Assembly: GCA_020226215.1 (NCBI GenBank)
Contig: CM035234.1
Span: forward strand, 17,946,713 to 18,010,712
Length of the DNA stretch: 64,000 bases
Reading direction: 5' to 3'
From: Sindora glabra
Lineage: Eukaryota > Streptophyta > Magnoliopsida > Fabales > Fabaceae
The translations under genes were made by a program, and so were the position numbers. Shown here piece after piece: positions 45,113-56,420 of this stretch. Each line of letters opens with the position of its first letter. Within the stretch, counting starts at the first letter, position 1. Below the pieces are notes generated by a model, which saw nothing but the letters and a program-made list of their open reading frames with translations, did not search any database and was not told the DNA's origin.

Positions 45113-45965
45113 CAAAGTAAAGAAAATTTTGATTCATATATTTCAATTAATATAAATGAGTAAAGTAAAGTGACTAATATCTCCTCACCAGTCAATTTCA
45201 GTCAGTTTAACTAGTTAACCAATTAATGCTAGAAAAATTAGAAATGGGATTAAAAAAATTAATCACAGAATCACATTCATCATATTAAATAGTATATAAA
45301 TATATGCTAAATAATATATATATTTATTAAAATGAAAATCATATTTGATTATTAATTTGATATCCTGATCTTGAATCTAATGTATTTCATAAATTATTTA
45401 TGCATATTAGATCCATTCAATTTTTTGAATACAAAAGATAAAGAAAAGATCATAAAGAATTAGGAAAGTTATTTAACTCTTATTTCTTAATATATATTAA
45501 AAGCCTTGTATTTCAATAAAGGCAGTTATATGTCTGTGTATGTAAGGTAAGGCTTTTCTTCACTAAGTCAAACTTTCTTATCATAGAAAATGCAGGAACA
45601 AAGGTTTACAAAATAAAATATCCATATAGGCTTAAGTGGCTAAATAGGACCTTATCATAAGATGACTACCAACTTGGGTCTAATCAAAATACTTTACATT
45701 GTTGTGTATTTGTCAATTTAAGTTCACAAATTATCATTAATTATGCTAGTCCATACAATAATTCAATAGTCTTCTACTTGAACAATATAATCATAAAAAT
45801 ATTGGATTATAATAACAAGGAATGCTAAAAATGCGTAAGATATTATTATAGCCATGGGTTTAAAACAAGATTATAAAACTTAATATGGGAATTATTATAT
45901 TTGATAGGGATATTAATATAACACATATTAACATATATTAAAACTTACACCTTAATGACCAAAAT

Positions 45966-46557
45966 AGAAAGTGAATAGAGGTAATCATCGATCAATTAAT
46001 GATGATTAAAACTTTGTTTAATTGGCTATTCTTAATCGTAAAGTGCTTTTTCCAATTGAAATTAACTGATTGCATAATCTTAACTAAATCTAACTAATGA
46101 ATTCAATTTTAATTGGTTAAGTTCAGTTTTAATTAGTTTAAAATTTGATTTTTTTAAAAATGCCCAAAATAAATTGATTTAATGGTTAAAATTAGTCTAT
46201 AAACACATTTTAACACTATAATTCCATTAATATAATTATAATAACAAGTAATCAACTATTAAATTATAAAAATGTAAATAGAACTTTAAATATGAACTTT
46301 GGACTAAACAAATTAATATATATTTTGATTAGTATTGGTTTATTGTAATTAAGAATTTTATGCTCGTAATTAACTAACCGCCCAAAATTTGTAAATTTCT
46401 TCTCCATTTTTAACCGATAATAGTATATTAGCTACTCTTAATAAACTTAGGTTTAATCAGTTCATTAAAAGTGATTTAAAAATATTTAATCACCTTTAAA
46501 AGTGGATATAGAGTAATTAAGATACACACACACACACACACATACACACGAAAAATG
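45966..46557. mobile_element. ~0.59-kb insertion specific to unit B
   Basis: Unit A reads ATATGATCAAATATATTACTC continuously (38157-38177). In unit B the same site is split, with TGACCAAAAT (45956-45965) on the left and TGATCAAATA (46558-46567) on the right. This looks like an 8-10 bp target duplication with slight decay. The insert has no recognisable reading frame. It has several AATTAACT/AGTTAATT-type inverted motifs and a (CA)n run near its right end (about 46524-46548). An 8-bp duplication would suggest hAT, but clear TIRs were not seen. Confidence 0.55.
46524..46548. repeat. (CA)n microsatellite
   Basis: ACACACACACACACACACAC with one T interruption, inside the unit B insertion. Confidence 0.9.
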
Positions 46558-47225
46558 TGATCAAATATATTTTTCAACTTTATGGTCCAAGCATCTGCCT
46601 ATGATGCTAAATGAGACTTAATAATCTTAACATTATAAATGAAACAAGATTTAAATATTTCTAGATGCTAAGACATAATGTGTATTTATTAAAAAATACA
46701 GCAACATCAACATATAAAATAAATCATATATGCATGTAATAGGTATCACATATATATACTCCCATTAATCTAATATATCACAAAGCTAAATCAAGCTCAT
46801 CATTTATAAAGTAATGGTTTACATATACCTAACCAAGATACATATACATACTTGAAGTATGTATACTATGACTATACTTAATTTGTGGCTACATATATAA
46901 CACATTTTAATATTCCCACCTACTAATACAACATATCACAAAGCCTATTACCTTATCTTATTTGATCTTCTCATACTTCAAATGATAAAAGTTGAGGGAT
47001 CACATAGCTCAATCACTATAAGTATAAGAGCTATTTCTTTTCTCTCCAACAACAATCAAGAGAAATAAGCAATAATAACACCACAACACAAGTATATGGT
47101 CATAGTCTTTTAGATACCATATGAAACTTACTTATAATTGTTGCCTTACAAAAAAAAGCAACACATTAATATTACTATTATAAATTGTCACTTCATAGAA
47201 TATATTTGATTCACTTATTTCAACT

Positions 47226-47550
47226 AAGGTGCATCTTAAATGTTTATCTGATATTATTCACAAAACAATACCTTATACAATCATTACCATATATTTATAA
47301 TGGATTATTAATTGATAATTTAAACATAATTATGAGCGAGGTGACTACAAATATTTGTTTAACATTATTTACAAAACCATACCTCATATTATCATTGTCA
47401 CATATCTATAGTGATTATTAATTGATAGTTCAAACACAATTATAAGTGAGTACACCATCCCATTGAGGTAATTATGAAAGTTTATTTGACATTAGCCATA
47501 AAATAATTCCTTTTATTATCACAACCATATATCAATGAAGGATTTTATTA
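47226..47550. repeat. ~120-bp tandem repeats inside duplicated unit B
   Basis: Counterpart of 38817-39160, with units around CCATATATTTATAATGGATT (47287), CACATATCTATAGTGATTA (47399) and CCATATATCAATGAAGGATT (47525), two of them followed by GATAATTTAAACATAATTATG or a close variant. The 78-codon frame at 47185-47421 reads through two of these repeats and is therefore not evidence for a gene. Confidence 0.7.
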
Positions 47551-49115
47551 ATTAACAATTTCAACAAAATGTAACTTTCTCCTATTAATTAAGATTCCAT
47601 AATAACTTAAATATATATATGAGTATAAACATATTTATAAAATAATTAAGTACAAAATATGTCATTAATAATAGAAGTATATGAGACTAATCATATTTTT
47701 AATTTCATATCACAATAAGGATACGATAACATTATGAGTCTCCATTCTTTTAAAACAAAAGAAGAAAAAAGAAAAGATAAAATATTTATTTCATATGAAA
47801 GAATCACATTTTACAAAAAGGGTAACCTTTGGAAGGTTTCCATATTCCTTATTTTAAGAATCTCTTTAGCATAATTTATCATTATTGGCTCCACGACAGG
47901 CAGATATACAATTAATCAAATTAAAAATATCATATCCTTAAAACATTTATTAGAATATTATTCAAGTTTTACATAATATCCGTAAGCATAAAACTAAACA
48001 TAAATTAATATATAAACACTAATTATGCCAAAACAAAGGATATATAAATAAATTAATTAATTTTTATTTTTATAATACTTGACCAAAAACTTCAATTTTA
48101 AAATTTAGTGTTGTATATTAACATCTCAAACAACTTTTTAGGAATAACATATGTCATACACAAATTTTCATTACAATTAGTCCCGTGAAGGTAAACATAT
48201 AATCATAAGAAATAAATAATTTATAATAGTTTAAAAATAACCTTTTAAGACTTTTAATCCTCATATTTGGTCTCAAATTATAATAACATAATAAAATTGC
48301 ATATATACATTATTAAGGAAATATTCCACAAATAAGATTTATTATGCATGTAATTAAACTTAATATTGATAGGGCATTTAAAATCTAATAATATAATACA
48401 AATTTTTGTCATTATTGGTGCCATAATAGACACGTTTGTAATTGCACAAAAATACATTATAAGATTCAATAATAGTACTATATTTTTAAAATTTACACTA
48501 AGGGAAAACTTAAAATTGAAAAACTTTTACAAAATCACATGTTGGTCATGATTGGTCTCATGATAGGTGACCTTACAACTATATAAAATATGAATTACTT
48601 AATTATATTTTTATTATCAATTAAAACTTAATTTAAATAATACTCGATGATTTTCACCTCACTTTTAAGGTTGGACATCCCATAATCCTCCACGCTTTAT
48701 AATAATTAAATGTGTAGTTTTTTATCAATATATAATGCTACTCATTATTACATGACATTAACAATCTGCACCTAACTTGATTTGAGTTCTTCGTAAAACT
48801 TTTATATGAATTTTACCTTGTATCAAATTCAATAGGTAAAATGTTAGAAATTTGTAGTTTATTTGCCCAAAATATATACATCATTAAGAATTTAATTTTC
48901 ATGGTACTTTATGTGAATGAAATATTCTTTTTAAATGCATAAATATTACAAATAATAATTTTAGGCAAGATTATTACATAAACATATAATTGTACTCTTA
49001 TAAATAATATCTGTAATTAAATAACATCATTTTAAAATTTAAGAGACCTGAAATTCATAATCACATTCTAAAAAAGTTATGAAACTCGTTTTGAGAATAT
49101 TCTCACATAATAAGT

Positions 49116-49522
49116 TATGAAACTCATTTTATATTTATCTCTCTCATAAAATTATCTTCTTCATTTTTTAGGATTTGTATTCATCTACTTCATCTTGTTA
49201 CCAAAAATGATAATATCAAGTCATAAACTTATTTATGTAATACCTTTAATGATAATGACTAATTAAAATTAACATTGTATTAAATGATAAAAAATGATAT
49301 AACTAAAATAGATATCTTATATTCTTACTTTTGCAAAATAATGCAAGGGAATGATACCAATATATTTGTAACTTATTTACTTGTGATTTAAAATTATTTT
49401 TTTAAATGAAATTTATAATTTGTATTGCTAATACTTTGTTTACTTGCATCAAATTTAATTTCTATTATCAAATCTAATGAAAATAATAATGTAAAAATCT
49501 CATACTCCTTTATTAGCACTAA
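49116..49522. other. Gene-free AT-rich spacer
   Basis: Nothing recognisable between unit B and the solo LTR. Confidence 0.5.
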
Positions 49523-51520
49523 TGTTACACCCTGCATTATTAAGAATTAGTAAATTATTAATTAAGTTTTTAATTAATAAAATTTGATGTGAAGATAATT
49601 AAAAGATATATTATATTTATATAAAAGAAATCTAGTTAAGATAATTTATTGGATTATGTTATAATTTATACCCTAAAGAAAGTTAATTAGAGAAGTTAGA
49701 GGAGTTATTGTACAAAATTCTCAAATTGCCCTTATTGACCTTTTTTTTTCTCTAAACACCGCATATCCTCTCTTTATTTTTCCAATGCCATTCTTATCCA
49801 TTCTCTGAACTCTTTTTCTTCATCTCACTCTCTTAATTCTTATCTCTCTCTCCAACAATATAATTCATCAGTGTAAATTCCAAATCCTTTCTTCTTAATG
49901 AGTTATATAACTAAATCTTTTTCAATTTTATATATTAATTACTTTGGAAAGGGGTTGAATGTTAAGAGAAAACCTTACTCTAACTTGAGAAACTTATTTT
50001 TTTTAAAGTGCAGCATTCAAATTTAGCTTAAAAATATACTATAATCATTTCTCTAACTAATGAGTAATATTTTACTAATAGTTGATTATTTCCATGAATT
50101 TTCTACTATATTAGCTATTATAGAAACTTTGGTAAAGATTAGCTTGATTTATTATTTGTAGTCCACAAATGATGAATATTATGATAAATTTAAGTAGTTT
50201 TATATGATACTTGTGAGTATTGATAATTTAATTAAGTAATTAAATGTTATGGTTAGGATTTATGAGGAATATATGTAGGTGAACAATAATTTTCTACGAA
50301 ATTTGTAGAATATTTGTAATGGAATTGATTTTCTAATTAATTCATCAAGCCTAGGATTATTTTTGGAAGGCCAAATTGATTCAAGAATCGATTCACCTAG
50401 AACTAGCAAAGAGAATTGATTCCAAAATCTTTTCAAAGAGCTCTTTAGATAGCATAAATCGATTCCCTAATTGATTCTTCTTTGTACAAAAAGCTTTTGT
50501 AAGACTTTAATTACTTTCTAAATTAATTCAACCTTGATAAGAATTCTTTGGAAGGCATGTATTGATTCCCCTTACATTCATTTAAAAATTGATATGTTTT
50601 AAGGATTTTTTGTAATAATATACCTTTTTTGTATATGTTGTATGATGTAAATAATATTGTTATGGATTGATTGATGATAAGCAAATTTAATTACCTATTT
50701 AGGATGAAATCTTTTATGCTTTATTTTATGTTTTTGCTATAATTAAGTAATGATGATAACGGGGAGAATCATGTACATGATGAAACTTATGCACCAAATT
50801 CAAATGGGATAAGGTAGGCCTTGTAGGATTTATTGTTTATTTGCCTCACCATATGTTATTCTTGCTATACTCAATGTGAACCATTCATGGTAGATTAAAT
50901 TTGGGTCCATTATGTGATCTATTTTTCATTATGATGCCTTGCATGAATTTCCTTTACTTATACATTAGTAAGTCTATAAACAAGGCTTTTTATTTCATTA
51001 TGGAATATATGTTATTGACTTTTAGTGTTGTATGGATTTTAATTGTTTTAAGTTAAATGTTGACTTACTAAATTCTTGGACTTACCTTTTCATGATTTAC
51101 TTGTTAGATACCTAAATTCATGTAACACTGTCACCTTGCCATGGTAGCAGAGATCATCTATTAGGGAAGTTCCATCTTTTATGAGTTAGGAGGCATTTAT
51201 TTGTAAATCATTTTGTAAGCATTTTGAAAAAAATTGTAGACTTACTAACCAAAGCCATGAATAAAGTTGATAGGGCTTATTAGAACAAATGTTTTAAGGT
51301 TTAGTTAGACTAACTTATTCCTTTATCCTATGAGGATACATAAGTTAGTATAATTTCTCTTTATGAGTTGCTTTCTTTCATGTTGAGATGCTTCAAAATT
51401 AAAAGGAAGTTATCATCTTCTAGTATAATATTATTTTCATTAGTATTGAATTATACTTTAGGTTAGTTAAATTATGTTTAATGATTTTGCATTAGTTATA
51501 GCTCTATGTGGGTTATGACA
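49523..51520. mobile_element. Solo LTR (~2.0 kb), Ty3/gypsy-type
   Basis: It starts TGTTACACCCTGCATTATT and ends TATGTGGGTTATGACA. The ends form the imperfect TGTtACACCC/TGTcAtAACCC inverted pair typical of gypsy (chromovirus-like) LTRs. The flanks ACTAA (49518-49522) and CCTAA (51521-51525) match at 4 of 5 bases, as expected for a decayed 5-bp target duplication. No internal region, polypurine tract or primer-binding site adjoins it, so it is best read as a solo LTR left by LTR-LTR recombination. A CT-rich leader-like stretch is at about 49740-49870. No coding sequence. Confidence 0.65.
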
Positions 51521-51850
51521 CCTAATTTTATTTGATTTCACTTTAATGTTTCATCCATTTATTCCTAATTTTCTCCTTTACATAAAATGTAAGCCTAAAA
51601 TAAAATTCACTTTTATTTTTTTGCAAGATTTCTTTAAAGTAGCACTAAAAAGAATGGCAAGAATGATTGCAACCTCTAATAAAAATTTGCAAAATGTAAG
51701 CCTTTTGTTTATATTTAAAGAATATAGTGTTGGAGCTACTTTGTAAATTGACATATATATATATATATATATATATATGTGGCCAAATCTCCAAATTAAG
51801 AGAGTAAGACATATATAATTATTGGATAGTTATATTGATTTGAAACCAAA
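51521..51850. other. Short spacer with (TA)n and an unassigned 66-codon frame
   Basis: The frame 51546-51746 (+) is not recognised. The (TA)n run at 51753-51778 follows. Confidence 0.4.
51753..51778. repeat. Short (TA)n run
   Basis: About 12 AT dinucleotides just left of the minisatellite. Confidence 0.9.
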
Positions 51851-52282
51851 AGATATGTTAGTTAATGATTAAAACCTGTATTGGTTCATGATTAAGAATC
51901 ATATTGATTAATGATAAAAAGATTCGTTATTTGATGACTAAGGATCATGTTATTTAAATTAAAAGATGCATTCATTCAAGACAATGAAAAATGTTTATTC
52001 ATGATTAGAAAATAGTCAATTCATGATTAGGTAACGTATTGATTTATAATCAAAAGATTTGATACTTTATGGTTAAAAGACTTGTTGGTTTATGATCAAG
52101 ATAAGATAAATGATTGTTTGTGGTGAAGAAACACATGTTTCATGTTTAATAAATATGATGATTTATGTGCAAAATACATGATAGAATATCATTAGGAAAC
52201 ATATTGGTTTAAAATTAAGAGACTTGTTAGTTCATAGTCGAGGGACATGTTCATGCATAGTTAAAAGACATGTTAGTTCAAG
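51851..52282. repeat. Degenerate minisatellite, ~22-24 bp unit, about 18-19 copies
   Basis: Successive units vary around GACATGTTAGTTCATGATTAAAA. Examples are AGATATGTTAGTTAATGATT (51851), CTGTATTGGTTCATGATTAA (51876), ATCATATTGATTAATGATAA (51899), GACTTGTTGGTTTATGATCA (52080), GACTTGTTAGTTCATAGTCG (52221) and GACATGTTAGTTCAAG (52267). The unit period is recognisable despite heavy substitution and small indels. Non-coding: all frames contain stops. Confidence 0.8.
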
Positions 52283-52567
52283 TATTGTTTATAAATATGA
52301 TTAAAATAATTAAATAAAAAAATTTAAAGTTAATGATATAAACAAATAATGAAATGAAAATGAATAAATATGAATGAATGAAAAGAGATAAGTGAGTCCC
52401 TATTTTCCATCATTCTGCTACTTCATTTAATAATTTAAAATAGTTCTTGAAAGAGGAATTATTAGCTTGTTAGATACTCAATCTTTGCAATATATAAATA
52501 AATTTTAGGAGTGATTTGCTATAAATCATTCAATAGATAGTGGGGTATAGTTGCTTAAAGATTATTA

Positions 52568-53006
52568 GTACAAAATAAAATTTGTGGAAGAAGATTGAAA
52601 GATGATAAAATCTTGTGTAAAATCATTATTAGAAATATATTGAATGTTATGTATGCAAATTTTAAGCCATCATTTTACATATTCATCTAGAAAATTTTGT
52701 TCATAAATTCCAAATTAATATGTAAGATATAACCACTTATCTCATGTGGTCCTTATGAACACTAAAAGATATAACCGTTCATCTTGATGAATGCTTTTGA
52801 GTAACTTTCAATGTTTATAAGCATTATATAAGATTAATGATTATTGTCTTACATATTTATTTAAAATTTATGAATAAATTTTTTTGTATGAATATGTGAA
52901 GAGATAACTTGAAATTTACATATGTAGCATTCAATATATTTCTGACAATGATCTTGCATAAGATTTCATATTTTTCCCATCTTTTTCTCCCACAAATTTT
53001 AATTTT
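52568..53006. repeat. Foldback element, ~155-bp arms
   Basis: The left arm (about 52568-52724) and the reverse complement of the right arm (about 52852-53006) match over their length. Shared pieces are AAAATTTGTGG, AAATCTTGTG-/AAATCTTATGC, AGAAATATATTGAATG, ACATATTCAT and TTTATTCATAAATT-like sequence. The spacer is about 125 bp and contains two AAGATATAACC strings (52726 and 52768). The 91-codon minus frame at 52857-53132 overlaps the right arm and is not recognised. Probably a MITE or foldback transposon, superfamily unknown. Confidence 0.75.
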
Positions 53007-53789
53007 GCTCCAACACATGGTGATTAAATATTTTGGACAAATGAAAAATCTTTTGGTAAAATTTGTGAGCTGCCACGACATGCTATAAACAGATAAAGAA
53101 TTGTAATGATAGAGAACCATGTGCCTTTCCACATTTTAAGGAACCAAATAAATGATTAATTTCATTGAAACCAATGTTAAATGGGAAATAAAACAATGCG
53201 AGACTGGTGTCCTAGGATTTGAGATCGAGAAGGAAATGGAATATCGGACACAAATAAGGTTTTTGAAACTTTAGTTTAAAGAGGAAGAATAGCATCTAAA
53301 AGACATATCCTAAATTCTATTACATTTGAACAATAAATATGTGTAGGCAAAGTGTTAATTATGAAAACTATACGTGACCTCATTTTTAAACTTAAATTAT
53401 AAGTGGGAATCAATAAAATATATTTTTCATTCCATAATGAGCATCAAATCATATATAAGAAAATTGTATTTCATTCCATAATGATTACCCTACTTAATCA
53501 TCATTTTAACTAAGTATTATTTCTTCATAATAGGATAGTTTATATTGTAGAGGATATTAGATTAAATTAATTTTAAATTTATATATTATTAACCACTAAT
53601 ATTACTTATACTTCTCTTGTTATTTTTTTTCTCTTTTTTATATTATAAAAATAACTTAATTTAGTTCATTTTTTTATAATTTTAAAAGACATTTTTTTCT
53701 ATTAGGAAAAGAAGAGTAAGTGAGGAATTAAAAAAAGGAAAAAAATGGAAAAAGGGAGAAAAAGAAGTAGCTCTATCGAAAATAAACTG
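53007..53789. other. Gene-free AT-rich stretch upstream of the MADS-box promoter
   Basis: TTTCATTCCATAATGA occurs twice (53427-53442 and 53469-53484). Otherwise AT-rich without recognisable elements. Confidence 0.5.
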
Positions 53790-54690
53790 AGATGAACTTG
53801 CATGCGTTGCGGATTAAACCAGCGTCCTAATTATAAAGAAAAGGAGAAACAAATAGTAATAAATTTGAATTTGGACGAAACAAAAAATGAAAAATAAAAA
53901 GCAAAAACTATTATCCCAGCATCCAATTGACAATAAAGGTCATGATGACAAACTGATGCGTTTTCGTAATCTCATTGGTTGATTTAGTACGTTATTGTAC
54001 GGATGAAACTGACGTGTTTCTAACATTGTACTAATTCTCTTATTCTTTATCTCTCTCTCCTCCTCCTCCTATTCCCCGTAGTCCCCACATTTCCCACTCT
54101 CTTATTTGTTTTTTCACAAAGGACAAACAAAAGAATATAAATAAATAAATACTAATTAAAGTGTCATCGTTATAATTCACAATGTCCTGTTATCCTTTTT
54201 AATTGTAAAAATATTATTCTCACTTTTATCTTAATTAATTTAAGTTTTCAAGAATATTTTAATATATTTAATAAATAAAATATTTTACTTATAAATTTAA
54301 AAATATACAAGAAATTTCATTTTTTAAAAAATTCACATATGATCTTATTTTAATTTTATATTTATTACACTTATTCAAAATAAAAAATAAATTTATTTAC
54401 TTATCGTGTGTATTAAAAATTTTCTATTTCCTATTTTTACGGTCCTAAACGGAAAAAACAAACGAGCGCACTATCAGTTTCACTTAATTTTTTTCCTCCT
54501 TTGTCTAAGAATTTCCCTTTTCTTAGGCGTGCAGGCTGAATTTTTACCAAAACAAGCAAAAGATAAGGTTCCAATTTTCTATTAACATTATATCTTTAGT
54601 TTCTTAATATGGGGGGCTTGACTTCTTAGACCAACAAAGGGGAAACAGATGGATTAATAAGGAAAGTCTCCGGGTCAATCCAGCACACAA
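53790..54690 (+). promoter_or_regulatory. Upstream region of the SOC1-like gene
   Basis: This region directly precedes the CT-rich leader. It has lower AT content in two patches (about 53930-54100 and 54440-54690) and a CTCCTCCTCCT run near 54057-54068. Possible elements are CGTAATCTCATTGGTTG (about 53964, containing ATTGG, a reversed CCAAT core) and CTGACGTGTTTC (about 54009, ACGT core). No clear TATA box at a convincing distance from a start site was identified. The extent is inferred from position, not from data. Confidence 0.4.
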
Positions 54691-55469
54691 CCTCTATTAT
54701 CTCTCACCATTCCTTTTCTGGGTTCTTTCTCTCTCTTCTTTTTCTCTTCTCTTGCATTCTCTTCTCCTTTTGCTTTCTTTGAGCTTTTTTTTTATTCACA
54801 ACCTCGTTTTCTGTTTTGCTTTCTTTCCCTTTAGATGCTCTTCGTGGTTTCCTCTTCTCCTTAGTTGAAAAGATTTCTGGGTTTTTGCCAATTTGGTATA
54901 AATCTGCTTTGCTTGCTAAACCTTTTTTCTCTGGCAGCGGCTCACCGGAAAACCTACTCCCACTTGAACTGAAATTGCTTTCCATCTGGTAAGAATCTAT
55001 CTATCATGGAAAGAAAAATAGAAAACCATCTTTGGGGTCTATACATCTTTCTAATCGCTTAGAATCTCTTTTCTTTTTCGTTAACTAATTATTAAACTCA
55101 TCCAGCATCGGGATTTTCTTTTCTGATTTCTCAGGAATTTCATTTCCTTCTAACCTTGGAGTTATTTTCTTGAAGAAAAAATGTTATTGGGTTTTGAAAA
55201 TTACGTTTTGGTAAATATTGTTCTTGTTAATCTCTTGCATTTTCAATTTGCAGTTCTTTCTGGGTTTGGATTTGCTGGAATTCCCTTATATTACCTTCTT
55301 CTAATCCTTCACTCCAGCCAGCTTTCTGGGCTTACTGGTAAGAACTCCTGAAGCCATGGAAATCACCAATTTTTTTGTTTATCTTTTCAATTTCTGAAGC
55401 ATTTTCCAACTGATTTCATCGCTTGTTTCCCCTCAATTTCCTGTGCTGATTTTCAAAGAGAGTTCGAAG
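54691..55469 (+). other. 5' leader of the SOC1-like gene with probable introns
   Basis: It begins as a strongly CT-rich leader (54692-54800), typical of plant 5' UTRs. A well-formed intron fits 54989-55253: donor CTG|GTAAGAATC, and acceptor TTTTCAATTTGCAG preceded by a pyrimidine-rich tract. A second donor-like ACTG|GTAAGAACT starts at 55338, with weaker acceptor choices near 55458. SOC1-clade genes are known to carry introns in the 5' UTR, which fits. The transcription start was not determined. The minus-strand 93-codon Lys/Glu-rich frame over 54704-54985 is only the complement of the CT-rich leader. Confidence 0.5.
54989..55253 (+). other. Predicted 5' UTR intron (265 bp)
   Basis: GTAAGA at the 5' end and TTTGCAG at the 3' end are strong plant splice sites, and the interior is T-rich. 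It lies wholly upstream of the start codon at 55470. Prediction only; transcript data would settle it. Confidence 0.55.
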
Positions 55470-55651
55470 ATGGTGAGGGGAAAGACTCAGATGCGGCGCA
55501 TAGAAAACGCCACAAGCCGGCAAGTGACCTTCTCGAAGCGTCGCAATGGGCTGCTGAAGAAAGCTTTTGAGCTATCAGTTCTTTGTGATGCTGAAGTAGC
55601 TCTCATCATCTTCTCTCCAAGAGGAAAGCTCTATGAATTTGCAAGCCCCAG
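55470..55651 (+). CDS. SOC1-like: SOC1/AGL20-like MIKC MADS-box protein, exon 1 (partial gene)
   Basis: Exon 1 encodes a complete MADS DNA-binding domain: MVRGKTQMRRIENATSRQ at the N-terminus, then VTFSKRRNGLLKKAFELSVL, CDAEVALIIFSPRGKLYEF and a final ASP. The start at 55470 is chosen because MVRGK is the conserved start of the clade. An in-frame ATG at 55443 would add nine residues not seen in the family. The exon is 182 nt (60 codons plus 2 nt) and ends GCAAGCCCCAG|GTAACA, the usual length and phase for MIKC exon 1. Known: SOC1-clade proteins bind CArG boxes as dimers in the nucleus and integrate photoperiod, vernalization and gibberellin signals to promote flowering. The MRRIE...FASP sequence fits SOC1/TM3 rather than AGL24/SVP or AP1/SEP. 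Exon 2 onward (I, K and C regions) is not in the window, so orthology versus an AGL14/19/42-type paralog is open. No disabling change is seen. Confidence 0.95.
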
Positions 55652-56297
55652 GTAACAAATAAATAATAAATTAATAATTATACCATATTTTCTTGATTTC
55701 CAATATTATATTCTGTGTTTGATTTCTGAATCTTCTTCCGCTTAAATTTTAGCTTCTATTCTTCAATCTTAGCGTTGATAATATTTGCTGTGAATTTCAT
55801 GCATAAATGCCCATTTTATGCATAAAATTGTGATTTTTTATAAGCTATTTTGAGATATGTTGTCAAGATTTTGCTTCATACCCAGAGAGCAGATCTTGAT
55901 ACTTTCCAAATATAGAGAGAGAGATGTTTGGTAGGTAAAGTGAACTACAGAAATAGGCAGGCAGGTTTAGTACACCAAAGACAAGACATTGCTTTGAATT
56001 ATATAATGTTTTTATTCGTTTTTCTGTTACAACCTAGTGTCTATTAAATGTTTTCTCGGGAAAATCCTAAACCTTGAGGTTTTTTTCAGTTGTTTTGAGG
56101 TGATTCAATTTCTTCTGCAATGAAGCAAGTGGTTAACCCTACTATGTATACATAACACCATTCGTAGTCATTGTATTTGTACTAAGTAAAAGAAAAAGGA
56201 TTCTTGTTTCTGACGTTCACATGCATTTGCCCATTTTGGGACTTAGGATACATGGATTTTGCTTGTTTTATAACAAGGTCTTATGTCTAGTGGGGAC

Positions 56298-56420
56298 CCT
56301 TTTTTTTTTTTTTAGATATTGATGATGTGGAAATTCGAACCCATAGCATACTATCTAATTTATAATCTCCTATATAGTATCTAAATCTCTCACTACTAAT
56401 CCCTCACCCAATAAATTATT
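56298..56420 (-). mobile_element. SINE-like sequence in intron 1
   Basis: On the minus strand there is a B-box-like GGGTTCGAATTTCC (56329-56342). The sequence then runs about 15 bp to an A-rich 3' tail (poly-T at about 56299-56313 on the + strand). Upstream on the minus strand, GGGATTAGTAGTGAGAG could be a decayed A box. The layout suggests a tRNA-derived SINE, but ends and target duplication are unclear. Confidence 0.35.

Larger units (their letters stand above)
42172..49115. repeat. Large duplicated unit, copy B (~6.9 kb)
   Basis: Collinear with 35765-40705 but about 2 kb longer. The extra length comes from local triplication of a ~115-180 bp segment (43433-45112), material with an RTE-type LINE remnant between repeat copies 2 and 3, and a ~0.59-kb insertion at 45966-46557. 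Divergence from copy A is moderate (substitutions and many small indels), so the event is old. Non-coding apart from the LINE fragment. Confidence 0.75.

Noticed and set aside
54890..54905. CArG box for MADS-domain binding (GCCAATTTGGTA), also CCCATTTTGGG near 56230 and CCAAACTTTGG near 59905
   Set aside because: The spacing between CC and GG is not six W bases in any of these, so they are not canonical sites. Not annotated.
54704..54985. 93-codon Lys/Glu/Arg-rich minus-strand frame
   Set aside because: It is the exact complement of the CT-rich 5' leader of the MADS-box gene. Composition explains it, and there is no domain.
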